Shown here: piece by piece, positions 35,001-45,742 of the stretch
Layout: every line of letters starts with the position of its first letter
Position numbering within the stretch: position 1 is the stretch's first letter
DNA from: Apteryx mantelli
Lineage: Eukaryota > Chordata > Aves > Apterygiformes > Apterygidae
Reading direction: 5' to 3'
Assembly (NCBI RefSeq): GCF_036417845.1
Contig: NW_027118693.1
Coordinates: forward strand, 2,304,001 to 2,368,000
Length of the DNA stretch: 64,000 nt
Program-made: the position numbers and the translations under genes
Notes under the pieces: model-generated
What the model was told of the DNA's origin: nothing
The model's database searches: none
What the model saw: the letters and a program-made list of their open reading frames with translations, nothing else

Positions 35001-35541
35001 TGCATCGCTGCCAGCATCTGCCTGTGGCCCAGCTGTGGGGAGACAGAGAGTCAGGATGCAGGCAGTTGTGTTTGCAGACGCAGCCCCTGAAGGGCAGGAA
35101 ACCCTGGCTCTGTTTCTAAGGCAAGAACACGGCTGCCACAGCCAGGCTGAGCTCAGCCTGCAGCTGCTCTCTGCTTCTCAGCGCTGAGCTCACCGCAGCC
35201 ATGTGGGCCTTGGAGCATCCGCATGCCCCACTCTGCCCTGGGTGCCAGGAATAAATACCCCACTGCTGCCGGAAGACCTCAGGGCTGGCTGTCCCACCCC
35301 AGCTCCCCCTCCCCACATCCTCACCCTCTCCGTGTGGGTCCCGTCCCCACTGCCAGCCTCTCCCTCCAGACCCATCGCTCACCTCTCTGCGCTCCTGAGC
35401 ACCCAGGAGCCCGTCCGCAGGCTGCGAGTGGGCGTTCGTCTCCCGCTCCGTGGCCATCTCCACAATCCTCTGCCGGAGATCTGCAGTTCTGGCACCGAGG
35501 GCAGCTGCTGCCTCCTGCCTGAGCCGCTCTCCTCAGAGTGG
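28864..35541 (-). CDS. Uncharacterised multi-exon protein, copy 1 (open)
   Basis: Coding exons from splice signals and comparison with copy 2: about 35541-35383 (ERLRQEAAAALGAR, donor GTGAGC), 35032-34907, 33929-31194, 30257-29844, 29293-29224 and 29018-28864. The five from 35032 on join in phase with no stop, giving about 1,166 residues; a further exon near 35110-35220 is uncertain and contains a stop. The product is mostly disordered, rich in Ser, Pro, Glu and Arg, with helical blocks and no signal peptide or membrane segment. The last exon encodes a basic tail (RRALRALCRAF). I do not recognise the family; the repeated helical SSLLIKTLSEKLVSLFPTS-type blocks recall testis fibrous-sheath proteins such as FSIP2, but that is an unverified guess. 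The CpG island upstream of copy 2 was not duplicated beside copy 1, so its own promoter is unclear. Confidence 0.75.
29844..30257 (-). CDS. Copy 1 exon e, 138 codons, acidic
   Basis: The acceptor CTTGCAG precedes AAACCAGATG and the donor is CACCAG|GTGAGA. It begins KPDVTRLELFRD and has an acidic run near VDLSEEEAQDEEV. Copy 2 aligns as KPEITRVELLKD but starts 21 bases further upstream because the same acceptor there reads CTTGTGG. Confidence 0.75.
30258..31193 (-). other. Intron of copy 1
   Basis: GT-AG intron of about 936 nt between exons d and e. The equivalent in copy 2 is only about 166 nt (38963-39128). Confidence 0.6.
31194..33929 (-). CDS. Copy 1 large exon, 912 codons
   Basis: The acceptor TTGCAG precedes AGGGACAGG and the donor AAGGAG|GTGAGT closes the exon; both are canonical and phase 0. 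Rough residue map within the exon: 1-40 helical (RDRLEERNREIENIM), 170-205 helical (DLTTDNAMVTQMAED), 370-400 (DLDELFEETCNEL), 465-505 Cys-rich amphipathic (SVCAQLLVQFGQLYLQSVC), 555-600 (SSLLIKTLSEKLVSLFP, LVRDIIGKLL), 640-770 low complexity, 820-860 conserved with copy 2 (PHIRSQPLRINPNL against CHIGGEPLRVHPDN), then FSLTTSARP. Shared blocks such as PHGPAPPA in both copies confirm real coding sequence. Confidence 0.8.
33930..34906 (-). other. Intron of copy 1
   Basis: Donor GTAAAT at 34906, acceptor TTGCAG ending at 33930. No other feature was seen within. Confidence 0.6.
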
Positions 35542-35574
35542 GGACCCAGGGGCTCTGGCCCACACAGGGACACG

Positions 35575-35745
35575 GTCACCACGGGGACCCCGACCATCAC
35601 AATGGCCTTGAGGGCACGATGTCACCCCCATCACAAAGCCCTGGCAGTCGCCATGGGGACCTCATGGCCATGTCCTGGCAGTCCCCCATGGGGACCCCCC
35701 ATCACAGTGCCTTGCTCTCCCCATGGGCATCCCCATCTTTGCCTC
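35575..35745 (-). repeat. Minisatellite beside copy 1
   Basis: Units with CATGGGGACC and CATCACA cores are the inverted equivalent of the arm A minisatellite at 11369-11735. They lie just upstream of the first recognisable exon of copy 1. Confidence 0.7.
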
Positions 35746-35749
35746 CAGC

Positions 35750-36590
35750 CCTCCGGGATCAGTTTCCGAGCCCAGCTGGGAGATGGGTTCTGGGGAAAAG
35801 GAAGAATCTTCCTCTGCTCAGCTCTGTGCTCCCCTCTGCCTTGCCCAGACAGCTACTCTCCTTGACTCCTTCGGTATCCAGGCACTCACAGTCCCCAGGG
35901 AGGTCTCCACAGATGTGCTGGCCCAGGCTCAACAGGGGAGGGCCAGGGCTCACAGGACACCTCAGCAGAGGCCCTTGCAGCTGGCCTGGGTCATTGACAG
36001 TGCTGTCGGGAGAACCCTGGGACACAAAGGTGTGCCCAGGTGTGGGGAAGCCCTGGGGAGCCTCGTGGGGGCAGTCGCTGGGGGCAGAAGGGGCAGTTGG
36101 GGTTGCAGCAGAGCTGGGTGTCAGCCCCTGGGATGGCCAGCGAGGCCATGCAAAGCCAGGATGTCCATGCATAACTCTCCCTCCACAGAGGCCAGTGAAG
36201 TGCTGCTGCACGTAATGCCACAGCAGATGAGTTGAGACTCATGTCGCTGTTGCTCTGGAGGTGCCTGGGCAGGTAACCAGCCTGGCTAGAAACACCCTGT
36301 GGGGGCACGGCACCATCAGAGCAAGCTCCCAGCAGTGCGTGGGGGTAGGACACTTTTAGGGGAAGCTCACGGCACAAAGGGGCAGGGCACTCTCGGGGAC
36401 GGTCACAACAGTGGTGGGTAGCCAAGGTGGGTAGGAGGTCCTGGGGACAAGCAGAGCTGGAGTCAGCAGCGTGCCCGGGCAGCAAGACCAGCCCTGCACT
36501 CCAGCTCTGTTAGCAGAGTGCAGCCAGCAGGGCGAGGGCAGGCATTGCTCCCCTCGGCTCAGCATGGGAGAAAGCATGTCTGGGCACAGC
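35750..36590. other. Tandem-duplication junction region
   Basis: Homology of copy 1 to arm A fades by about 35900, and the copy 2 3' flank (CR1 fragment) begins near 36600. The breakpoint of the tandem duplication should lie in this interval. No gene is supported. Confidence 0.4.
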
Positions 36591-36599
36591 GTCCAGTTT

Positions 36600-37080
36600 G
36601 GGCTACCCAGCCCCAGACAGACGCGCATGCGCTGCCACGAGCCCAGAGGAGGCCCCCGAGCTGGTCGGGAGCTGGAGCAGGGGACGTGTGAGGCGAGGTC
36701 AAGGGCGCTGGGTCTGTTCACCCAAGAGAAGGGAAGGTGCAGGGGGATCTTGCTGCTGCCTGCAGCTGCTAAGGGAAGGGTGGGGACAGGATGGAGCCAG
36801 AGCCTTCCCGAGGTGCCTGGGGACAGGACGAGGGGCAACGACACGAGGGGCAACGACACAAGGGGCAGCAGGGAAAATTCCCATCTGAGAGTGCAAAAAG
36901 CCTTTGAAGCCTAAGCGTGGTCCAACAGAGACACTCAGAGCTTGACACTGCCAGGACCTGCAAAACGCCTTCTGGCTGCCACACTTGCAGCAGGACATTG
37001 GAGCAGAGACCTCCAGAAGCACCTTCCCACCCCAGCTGCTCTCTGACTGGCTGAACGGGTTTCCTTCCAGACCTCACTGC
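36600..37080 (+). mobile_element. CR1 LINE 3' region, duplicated
   Basis: GATGGAGCCAGAGCCTTCCC and GGTGCCTGGGGACAGGACGA match CR1 and the paralogous fragment at 28165-28640. A 17-bp segment (GGGGCAACGACACGAG) is locally repeated two to three times near 36830-36870. Confidence 0.65.
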
Positions 37081-37162
37081 CTTCATTGGCATTGCCTGCA
37101 CTAGTCTTCCTCTGCAGATTTACCTGACACCAAGTAACACGGGTGGAAAAGCTTCCAAAGGT

Positions 37163-37168
37163 TTTATT
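37163..37168 (-). promoter_or_regulatory. Polyadenylation signal of copy 2
   Basis: AATAAA on the minus strand about 115 nt past the stop at 37283, at the same position as in copy 1. Confidence 0.65.
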
Positions 37169-38248
37169 TGAAGCAGAAAATGCCTGTCACCAACCAGGGT
37201 TTGTGAGAGCTGTGGCAGCATTTCTTTAGCACCCAGGACAGTCTCCATCACTCTTCCTCTTTGCTCTGCACCAGCCCCCATCTCAGGGGACCTGCCTGGC
37301 ACTTGCATCCACACACCGTTCCTCTCGCTGCCCTGTGACACAGCGGAAGCGGAAAGCTCTGCGCAGAGCTCGAAGTGCTGTCCTGAGCCGCAAGGGCCAT
37401 CGCCTGTGAGCCGCTGTTTCCGGGAGGGCCGCGTTGCCTGTGGGGGGAAAGAGAGCGGTGGGCGAGGGGCTGCATGGGTGCAGGCAAGCACCTGCCTGTC
37501 CCCTGACACCAAGGGCTTTCCCGAGGGGTCGTGGCCTCGGCACAGCCAGCTCCCGAGCGCTTACTGCTGCCGGCCTCGGTGCCACTTGCTATGCCGGGAC
37601 AGGCCCACCGACCCCAGAAGGCCTCTCAACTCGGGTACATGCCTGGGTCAGCCTCTGGTGTGTGCCTGAAGGAAGAGGATGACTTCTCCTCATCTTTGGG
37701 CTCAGACGCAACCTGCATGGGGAGAGCAAGAACACTCACCCAAGTGCCATCAGCTGGCAATGCTCAGGATACTGGTGCCCCGGGATGTACGGGGGGAAAG
37801 GGTTTGCGGTGGGGGGATGCTGCCAACAGCTGCGAGTCCCAAGGGAAGGCACCTGCGGCTGGCACAGCAATGGGACAAGGCTTGTCAAGGAGTTGCAGCA
37901 GCAGGGCTGGGCTGGGGGCCATGATGGGCAGGGGGAAATGGAGGCAGCTGGGTGCGTGGCAGAAGGGGGCTTGCTCGCTGGGTGTGGGAGGGGGCTGCTG
38001 CTGGGGCCGCCCCTTCCCTCCTCGCTCGTCACCCACGTGCCTTTGGCACTTTGAAATGGAGATGACCAGGCATCTCCCCCATGCGAGATATTGCAGAGGG
38101 CAAATGGCTGGGGGTGACCGCTTGGCACCAGGGCCAGGGGGGTCCCATGCGATGGGGCACCTCTCTGCACCCACCCTGCACACCCCACACACAACATGCA
38201 CAGCAGCTCCCTTTGATGGTGAGTGCCCATGATGTGCTCCTTGCTCAC

Positions 38249-38962
38249 CTGCGGAGGAGGGCCTCCAGCCAAGGGAGAAGCTGCTGGCTTTATTTCCTCA
38301 GGCCACAGTGCTTCGAGAGGTGGGCTGCTGCTCTCCTCCCAAGTGCCTCCAGCCAAGGGAGACGCCTCTGCTGCAGCTTCTGCAGGAACTGATGGAGAGG
38401 GAGGCACAGTTTCCCCTGCATCCTGAGGGCTGCTGGCTGCAGGGGAGGCCTCCAGCTTTGTTCCTGTGCTCGCTGATGGGGTGAGAGACACGCTGTCCCC
38501 TGCGTCTTGAAAGCCATCGGCCAAAGCAGATGCCACTGGCTCAGCTCCTCAGGGCGATGCTGGGTCAAGAGCCGTGCTCTCCACGTCACTGGTTGCCTCC
38601 CTGGTAGCGTCTCCGGCCTTGACATCGGGCGAGCAGGGCACCTTCTGGGGGCACGTCTCCATATCCGTCAACAGGCTCCGGAGGCTAGGTCTGACCCAGG
38701 TCACGCACAAGGAGGTGTTTTCCTCCAGCTCCTCCAATTGCAAAGGCTCTTCATCACTGTCCTCTTCCTCGTCAGTCCAGTCTGCTTGCTCATCCTGCAG
38801 CGCTCCCAGGACTCGCTTCCCTCTTCTCACCTCCCGCTCCCTCTTCGGGGCATGGGCATACAGACGCTCCAGCACCTCCCACTTGGACCTCGCGTCCTTG
38901 AGGAGCTCCACTCGAGTGATCTCAGGTTTCCACAAGTTACAGAAGGAGTTTCTGGCAAGGAG
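38249..38962 (-). pseudogene. Copy 2 exon e with in-frame TGA
   Basis: The acceptor CTTTTAG precedes CTCCTTGCC and the donor is CCGCAG|GTGAGC. It has 238 codons with a TGA at codon 138. After the stop the frame continues through short Pro/Ala/Ser repeats (EASPLAGG, AASPLAGG) like the end of the copy 1 exon (EASPLARG), so the stop is a later event or marks a shortened protein. Confidence 0.6.
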
Positions 38963-39128
38963 CTAAAAGAAGAGAGGGCAATTTGTGAAGGCAGCAGCTT
39001 TTCCCACCAGCAAAGGCCTCCTGCGGTCCCGCCAGCAATGCCACAATCAGGCTGTCACAGTGCCACGCAGCAGCTGGCCCCACCGCAGGGAGAGGTACCA
39101 CCTGCCCCGACCCATCCCTTGCACTCAC

Positions 39129-40949
39129 CTCCTTGGGTTTGACGTTCAGTGATCCTGACGCCGTCAGGGAGAAACGTTTCCCCTCGCCCTCCTCTTCCTC
39201 GCCCTCGCTCTCCTTCAGGCTCTGCTTCTTCCTCTGGAAACAGGCTTCTCGGAGCTGCGCCAAGCTCTGCCCGGTGCGTGCCAGGCAGCTCCTCTCGAGC
39301 TCCTCCAGCGGCTGCATTTTGATCGTGAGCACTGACAGATACTGCGAGGTGTTGTCCGGGTGAACGCGCAGCGGCTCTCCTCCAATGTGGCAGATGATGC
39401 CCAAAGGCTGCTGTTTTGGGCCCTGCCCTGCCCGTGCTCGTCCTTGTGTCCCTGGCCCACCGCCCTTGCCCGGGGAAGCTGGTGCACCAGCCCCGCTCAC
39501 CTCCCTTTTGCCCCCACGAGCGTGGGGATCAGGCCTTTGCTGAGCTGCGATGGCTGTGCTTTTGCCACGCTCTGTGGTCTGCTCCTGGGCTGGCAAGGCC
39601 AGTGGTGCTGCATCGGTGGTGCGTGCCTCGAGCCCCAGGCCTGCGTCCTCCAGAGCCACGGCAGGTGGTGCGGGGCCATGTGGGGCAGGCCGCTGGCTCT
39701 CAGCCCTCAGTTCCATGCCAACTTCTCCAATGATGCTCTGAACAAGGCCCGAAGGCTCAAGCAGCGAAGGCGAGGGTGACTCAGGTGCAGCCATTTCACT
39801 GTGCAACCTGGCAGCGATGTCTTTTGCAGAGCTGCGTGGTACCTCTGCCAAGGGCGGGCTGCTGAGTCCAGCCTCCTCTGAAACACCTTTGGCTGTCCTT
39901 GCACACTGCAGGGGACCATCCGGGGCAGAAGAAGCTGTTTCTTCCTGGAGCATCTCGGCCGGGGGCACTTGCAGTTGGGGAGGCTGCAGGTCTCCACCTT
40001 GGGACCCGGAGGACTTGCTTAGCACCAAGTCCTGGCTCGGCAGCATTGCGTCCAAGCGTTGTGCCTTGACCTCCTGGGCACAGGCATCTCTGGCAGCTGC
40101 GGGCAGCTTGCTCAGTAGCTCCTGGCACATTTCTTGGCCAGTCCTGGCAAAACTCTCTCCTGATGGGGACTCTGGCAGCCTTGGCACTGTCAGGTAGCTC
40201 GGCCAGGCCTCGTCCTGCTCCTTGTATGCTGCTGTGCCTCGCAGCTCCCTTTCAGCAATGGTCTGTGCTCCTGGGGCAAAGCAGGAGTTTCCTGAGGGCT
40301 GTCGGCTTTTCAGGGCAAGAGCTGTCCTGGTACCATCAGCCTGCAACATCCTGCCTTTTCCCAGTGCTGCTCCAGAAGACCCAAGCCTCGGCTCAGGAAA
40401 GGAATGAAGATGCTCTTGAATTGCCCAGGGGAGAGCACGAGCTTCCCGCTTGGATTTTTGAAGGGGAGGCAAGGAAAGATGGGATGCCTTTAGTTCCTCC
40501 TCTTCCACGCTCTTCCCTGACTCCAGAGACATCCCAGCACCACTAACAGGCAGGAAAGGTTCCCTGGAAGCAGCTTCACTGGAATTCATAGCCAGCCTCT
40601 CTAACCCCCCCGTCACTCTCACCACCATTCTCCTGGCCACACCTTCCATATCCATGGCATTGGCCCTGCCTCTCGGAGAAGATCTGCAGGATGTTTCCAG
40701 AGCAGGCAGCTTGGTTTCACTTGTAGATCCTGCTCTTTTACCTGCGGAGGCCTCCAGGCCTCCATGTGCCTGCCTGGCTGCCTTGCTTGGCAGAGGTGGT
40801 AAGCCGGGCAGATGTGCTGTCTCTGCTCTTGCACAAGTCCTGCCGGGCAGTGTCTCCCTGGGCCCCAAAGGAGCCCTCTTTAGAAGGCCCGTGGAGGCAT
40901 GCAGAGCTTGCACCCTGACAGGCACATCCCTGGCAGTCTCCTCCACCAT
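39129..40949 (-). CDS. Copy 2 large exon, 607 codons, open
   Basis: Open throughout. It begins MVEETARDVPVRVQALHAS (copy 1: MAEDTVQDVLARAECLGAS) and ends FSLTASGSLNVKPKE before GTGAGT. An acidic stretch (SEGEEEEGEGKR) differs from copy 1. Ser/Pro/Glu-rich, probably disordered; function unknown. Confidence 0.65.
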
Positions 40950-42029
40950 CTGCAATTGAAGTCCACGAGAAAGGCCAAGTTACTGCCGTCCTTTCCCCCC
41001 ACCCTCCATCCTTCCCACATGGAAACTTCCTGTGGCCCCAACACCCTCAACCACAGCAGCACTCTCCCATGCAGGCGGCTACCACCCTGCTCCCAAAGGC
41101 TGGGTGGGGAGAGGGTTTGTCACCATGGGGCAAGAGACGGGCAAAGGCAGCTCCCTCGGACACCCCGACGCATGTCCTTGCAGACGTCTGTGCAGAGCAG
41201 GCGGTCAGCCTGCCGGGGGGCAGAGACCTCCTGGTCTCTCCCAGCACTTCCCGCCTACTTCTCGGCAGCTACGGGCAGTCAGGCAGAGGCTTTGCCACCA
41301 GCACTGCTCAGCTCTGTACCTTTGCAATGCCGTGTTCAGAGGTTCATGAGCTCTGTGGGCCGGGGAGCGAAGGCAGCCTGTCCCATTGCTGGGATGAAGT
41401 CAGGGCCCGGCTGTGCTGCATTGCTGCGGACAGCTCCTGCTGGCCCACCTGTGGGGAGAAGGATGCACATGCTGGAGGCGGTTGTGTTGGTACGAGCGGC
41501 TCCTGAAGCACAGGAAACCCCAGCCCCGTGTCCAAGGGAAGCTCATGGCTGCACACAGCCTGGCTGAGCTTGGCCCACAGCTCCTCTCTGACCCTCAGTG
41601 CAGAGCTCATGGGCTCCGTGGGGGCCTTGGAGTATCCAGGTCACTGTGCTTTGTGCGAGAGAAAATCTCCAGGGCCAGGAATAAATGCCCCCTTCCCAGA
41701 GGAGCTCATGCCTGGCTGTCTTCTCCCAGCTCCCCTTCCGAACCATCCTTGTGCTCTCCGGGCACGTCCCATCCCTGCTGCCTGCCTCTCCCTCCAGCCC
41801 CATCACTCACCTCGCTCCTGCACTCCTGCCTGCCTGGCAGCCTGTCTGTGGGCTGGGAGCAGGCGTTTGCCTGTTTGTCCTCCAGTTTGTCCCCCACGCT
41901 GCGTGCATTTCTCTACAGGCACTTCAGAGAGCTGCCTCCTTGTGCTGATTTCCCAGAAAAGGGGTGAGACTTTTCGCCATACAGTTGCCCTGCAACCTCT
42001 TCCTTATTTGCCTGCATACTCTGTGGTCA

Positions 42030-44000
42030 GCTCCTCTGGGGTTGCTTTTCTCCGCATCACCCTGCACCTTTTCCTTCCCATCCCACGCCATCACTTCCTC
42101 ACTCTTTTTTGAGACATCTTCTCCCCTGAGTCATTCCTACTTTAAGGCTCTCCTCACCACCTTGCCCAGATGGTTGACCATCAGGTCAGCAGACGGGAAC
42201 AGTCTCCGTCCAAAGGAAGCGTCACAACCCACAGCCTCACTCCCTCTCTGTGGGCTCAGCTTCAGGACCTCCTCCAGCTGCTCTAACCCCAGGCCAGCCG
42301 CGGAAGCAGGAGCTCCCTGCTCCTGTGAACCTCTTCCTACTCATAGGGCTCATTTTCTGCCACAAATCCCTCTCATCACAAAATGGCAAGGACTGTCACA
42401 GGCTAAGAGCAGGACTGGAGCCTATGGGCCGTGCACTGCTACAGCTTGGTTTTACACCACCCTCAGCTCCATGTGTCACCAGACCCTAACCTGCACCATG
42501 AAAAGGGAAAAAAAAGCTGAACTCTAGTGCTGAGGTTCATGAGACGGGCTTGTTTCTCCCCACACTCATTTACCACCCACAAGCCCCCTGCCCTGTGGCT
42601 GCCCTGAAGAGCTGCGCCGTAGCCCCTTGACTCTGCCCTTTCCCATCGTGCCCCTGACACAGTCAGAATGAAAGGAAGCCCTTGAGTTGGAACAGCAGGG
42701 GAATGGAGCCAATACCATTAATTAACTGCACTTGATATGCAACCTACTGACTTTTATTGAAGAAAAAAAGGTTCTTTTCTGTTCTTCCTCTCAATTTCCT
42801 GATTTTTCCCATAACAAGAAAGCAGAAAATCTGTATCTTTTAACAGGCTTCCCTAGTTTTCAATACCTCCCTTCTGCACCTTTTAAGCACCCCCTCTCTC
42901 CCCCACCTCCCACACACGCACGCGCACACACATACACACTAGTGCCCTTCCTTTGCTTCTGCAGCATGCTAAGATTGAGAAAGCAGAAGTGGGGAGGGAA
43001 AAAAAAGGAGATTCAAGAATGAACAGCGGAGGGAAGACAAAAGAACATTGTGTATGACAATGCTTGCAAGCCCTGTCAGACACACAGAAGAAGCTCCTAA
43101 AAAGGGAACCAGTTCTGAACCCCTGTGGAATTTGGTACCTATGGTTATCCATGTTGCCAGGGACACATGGCTGTAATAATCACTCCTGAGATGACAAAGC
43201 CTTCCAAGAGGCAGCCTAGCCTGGAGCAGACCACTTCCAGGACCAGGACAGAGCAGGGGAGATATCTTGAGGGTGCTCCCCTTCTCGTCTTAGCCAGCCC
43301 TCACTTTTCATAAACATGTTTCTGATCAAGCTTTACAGCATGGGAACTACAGGGAGAGGAAAGCACAAATCATCACTTGTGCACTTCCAGATCAGCACAC
43401 ATGTGGGAAGGGGCAGTCATTAATAAACTGGTATCAAGGTACATGAAGGCAATATCAATTGTGGTATCTGAAATGCAGAATTAAAACATGAATGCTCAGG
43501 ACATATTTCTTCTTCTTGCATCAGTGCATGCTCAGATCTGCACGGCTGCTGCCGCTGGAAGCATGTTCCGTGCATCACTGGGCCAGGGCCAAGGCCACCC
43601 CACGGGCACTGGCTGAAGCCACCAGTCCCTCTTGCACTGACTCTCTCGCGCTCCACGGTGAAGCGGCAGCGTTGCGTCCCAGAATGTCCCCAGAACAAAG
43701 CTGATATCCTTAACTGCACCCTTCCTGTCATACAGAGAACATCGGCTACTAAAGTCGAACAGAAAGAATTGGAGGGGCTGATGTTAAATGCAAATCCATT
43801 CCTCTAAAAATACATTCTCCGTCAGCACATGCTGGTATTTCAGAAGGTAAAAACCAAGGCAGCAAATAATGCCTGTGTCCTCCAGTTCAGCTTTTAGTCA
43901 CAGACACATTTCATGCTGCTCCTTCAGTCACAACTCGCCAGCATCGCTCTCCCGGCAGACACAAAGCACAACCCAGCCTTCTCCAGGGATAACTACAAAC
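42030..44000. other. Intron-like DNA of arm B
   Basis: Non-coding sequence matching arm A 9046-11100 in reverse. A CA-rich tract lies near 42904-42940. It is probably the first intron of copy 2. A further diverged partial copy lies in the plus orientation at 47490-47900. Confidence 0.5.
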
Positions 44001-45026
44001 AGGGTGAACATGGGTTGGGGAAGCTCCGGGGGAAGGAGCGGCCCTGGAAGCGCAGGGTCATTCCCCCATGCAGAGGGGGCAGCGTGGGGCAGGGCTGCTC
44101 ACAGCTCCCGCTCGCCCCCACAACACTTCCCCAGGGGCTTCTCAGGAGGGAGCGCAAGGCAGGGACGACACCAAAGGCAAGGAGCTGCCCTGAGTCTCCG
44201 CTTTCAGGTCCCTGCTGCTGGCGTGGTGGGAAGGGAAAAGGAGCTGCCAAGCCTGGACAAGAGCCCCAGACTCCAAAGCCCACACAGAGATCAGCAGGTC
44301 TGCGAGGAAGCTCAGAAAGTGCCTTCGCCCACTCCCTGCCCACGGACAGCACCAGCAGCACCTTGGCTGGCCCCAGCAGCCTCTGTCCCAGCTGCTCCCG
44401 AGCACCTGCAAACACGCAGATGCCCCTGCACACCGCCCCGCTGCCGCCAGCTGCCTGTCTGTGGGGCAGAGCTGAGTGCACAGGGGCTGCCACGGCGGCT
44501 GGGCGCCCGGACAGGGAAAACACGCAGCACACACAAACAGCTGCCAGCAGCAAAAGCTCCAGGCACTGCAGACACGGCCAGAGAAGGAGAGGAAACGAAA
44601 GCAGAAATGCTGTGGCAGCGGGAGTTTGGAAACCCCCCTCCTATCCCCTCCACTGCAGACGTTGCCCTCCGAGCAAGCCCCCGCGCACCCTCCCCACCCC
44701 GCACCGCCTCCGCCCTGGACGCTGCGGGGGCCAGGCCACGAGCCACCTCCGCTGCCGCCACACCTCCGGCACAGGACAGGGGCCTCGTTCCTGCCGCGCG
44801 CCCGTGTCCCGCTGCCCACACAGGGGCTGAGAGCCACGGCCCTGCGACGCCTCCTCGCGCAGCTGGCAGCACTGCTGCGGCAGGGCAAGGCTGTCCTCAG
44901 GGCCGGGCTCTCTCTGCCCCCCGGGCTTCCCCCAGCACCAGCAGCACAGCGTTTCCCCTCCTTTCGGCCCTGCCTGTGCTGCTCCGCGGCTGCTCCGCGG
45001 CTCCCTGGGCAGCACGCTGCGGGGGG

Positions 45027-45540
45027 TGTCACCGAAATCGGGAGTAAAAAAACTCCTTAACACCAGCGTAGCATTAAGAAGCAGACATTCTCTTTATTAC
45101 AGTGCCAGATGCACGGGGGATCGCTCCGCCCAACGTGCACGCCGTATGTTGCATCAACCAAAGTTTATATTGCCGTTACATACATATGCATTAAATTTCC
45201 CAGAATGATTATACATATTCATTCTATTTCCTGGAACTAATTATCATATTTGCATAGTCATTATGCATGCAGTCTGCGTCCCCGAGGGGCTTCTATGGGG
45301 GTCTCTGGTGGTCCCTAGTGGTTGCTTAAGAGGTGCCTCTTAGTGTCTTTCCACGAACTCTGAGCTCCTTTTCCATATATGGTCTCGGCTTGGCTCATCG
45401 CTTTGTTTGCAAAAGCTGTCTGGTTCCTTATCTTGGTTTCAACTGGTTTCTGCTGGTTTATCTGTACTCCTTCAGGATGTACCAGTCACAGCTGCAAGAA
45501 CTGTGCTTGGGTGCATTCTTGTCTGAGACCCCCGGTAACA
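45027..45540 (-). mobile_element. Solo LTR in arm B
   Basis: Ends TGTCACC and GGTAACA form a short inverted repeat. GGGG flanks both sides (45023-45026 and 45541-45544). Read on the minus strand it has a TATA-like CAATATAAAC near 45164, a polyadenylation signal AATAAAG near 45090 and a terminal GGTGACA. The low-complexity G-run makes the target duplication only moderately convincing. No internal genes. Confidence 0.8.
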
Positions 45541-45701
45541 GGGGCAGGAGCGCGGCGGTCAAGCTCCTGCACTGGCACTGACGCTGAGGGTCCCCTCGCA
45601 GCGGCGACGGCGCTCACAAACAGCTGCCGCAGCCGCCACCGAGCCCAGGGGCCGCCAGCACAAGGGCTGCAAGAGCCGCCGGCTACCGCGGGGCCGCAGG
45701 C

Positions 45702-45742
45702 GGCCCAGGCCCAGGCCCAGGCCCAGGCCCAGGCCCAGGCCG
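45702..45742 (+). repeat. (CCCAGG)6 hexanucleotide repeat
   Basis: Six uninterrupted hexamers in the CpG island, equal to (GGCCTG)n on the minus strand. Arm A has only one or two units at the matching place (about 7998-8015). Confidence 0.95.

Larger units (their letters stand above)
37283..41957 (-). pseudogene. Uncharacterised multi-exon protein, copy 2 (interrupted)
   Basis: Exons mirror copy 1: about 41957-41811, 41448-41320, 40949-39129 (607 codons), 38962-38249, 37712-37643 (70 nt) and 37437-37283 (155 nt). Phases agree throughout. Damage: TGA at 41346-41344, where copy 1 has CGG; in-frame TGA at 38551-38549, with the frame continuing as GAEPVASALADGF; and the 70-nt exon donor reads CCCAG|GCATGT instead of CACAG|GTATGT. 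The large exon lacks the first 190 or so residues of copy 1, beginning at an acceptor TTGCAG before ATGGTGGAGGAG. The last two exons keep exact lengths despite many substitutions, so coding was maintained for some time after duplication. The first TGA lies early, so a full-length product would need a start in the large exon; ATG 40949 is available. Confidence 0.65.

Noticed and set aside
35116..35230. Possible extra exon of copy 1 (SSALRSREQLQAELSLAVAA)
   Set aside because: It aligns with copy 2 (SSALRVREELWAKLSQAV) but copy 1 has a stop soon after and no clear donor, so I mention it without calling an exon.
28864..35541. Naming copy 1 as FSIP2-like
   Set aside because: Only a loose impression from helical blocks and composition. 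No diagnostic motif could be confirmed without a search.
43869..45060. Long open frames of 300-390 codons around 44-45 kb
   Set aside because: Same CpG-island effect. Frames on both strands overlap, and one runs into an LTR.
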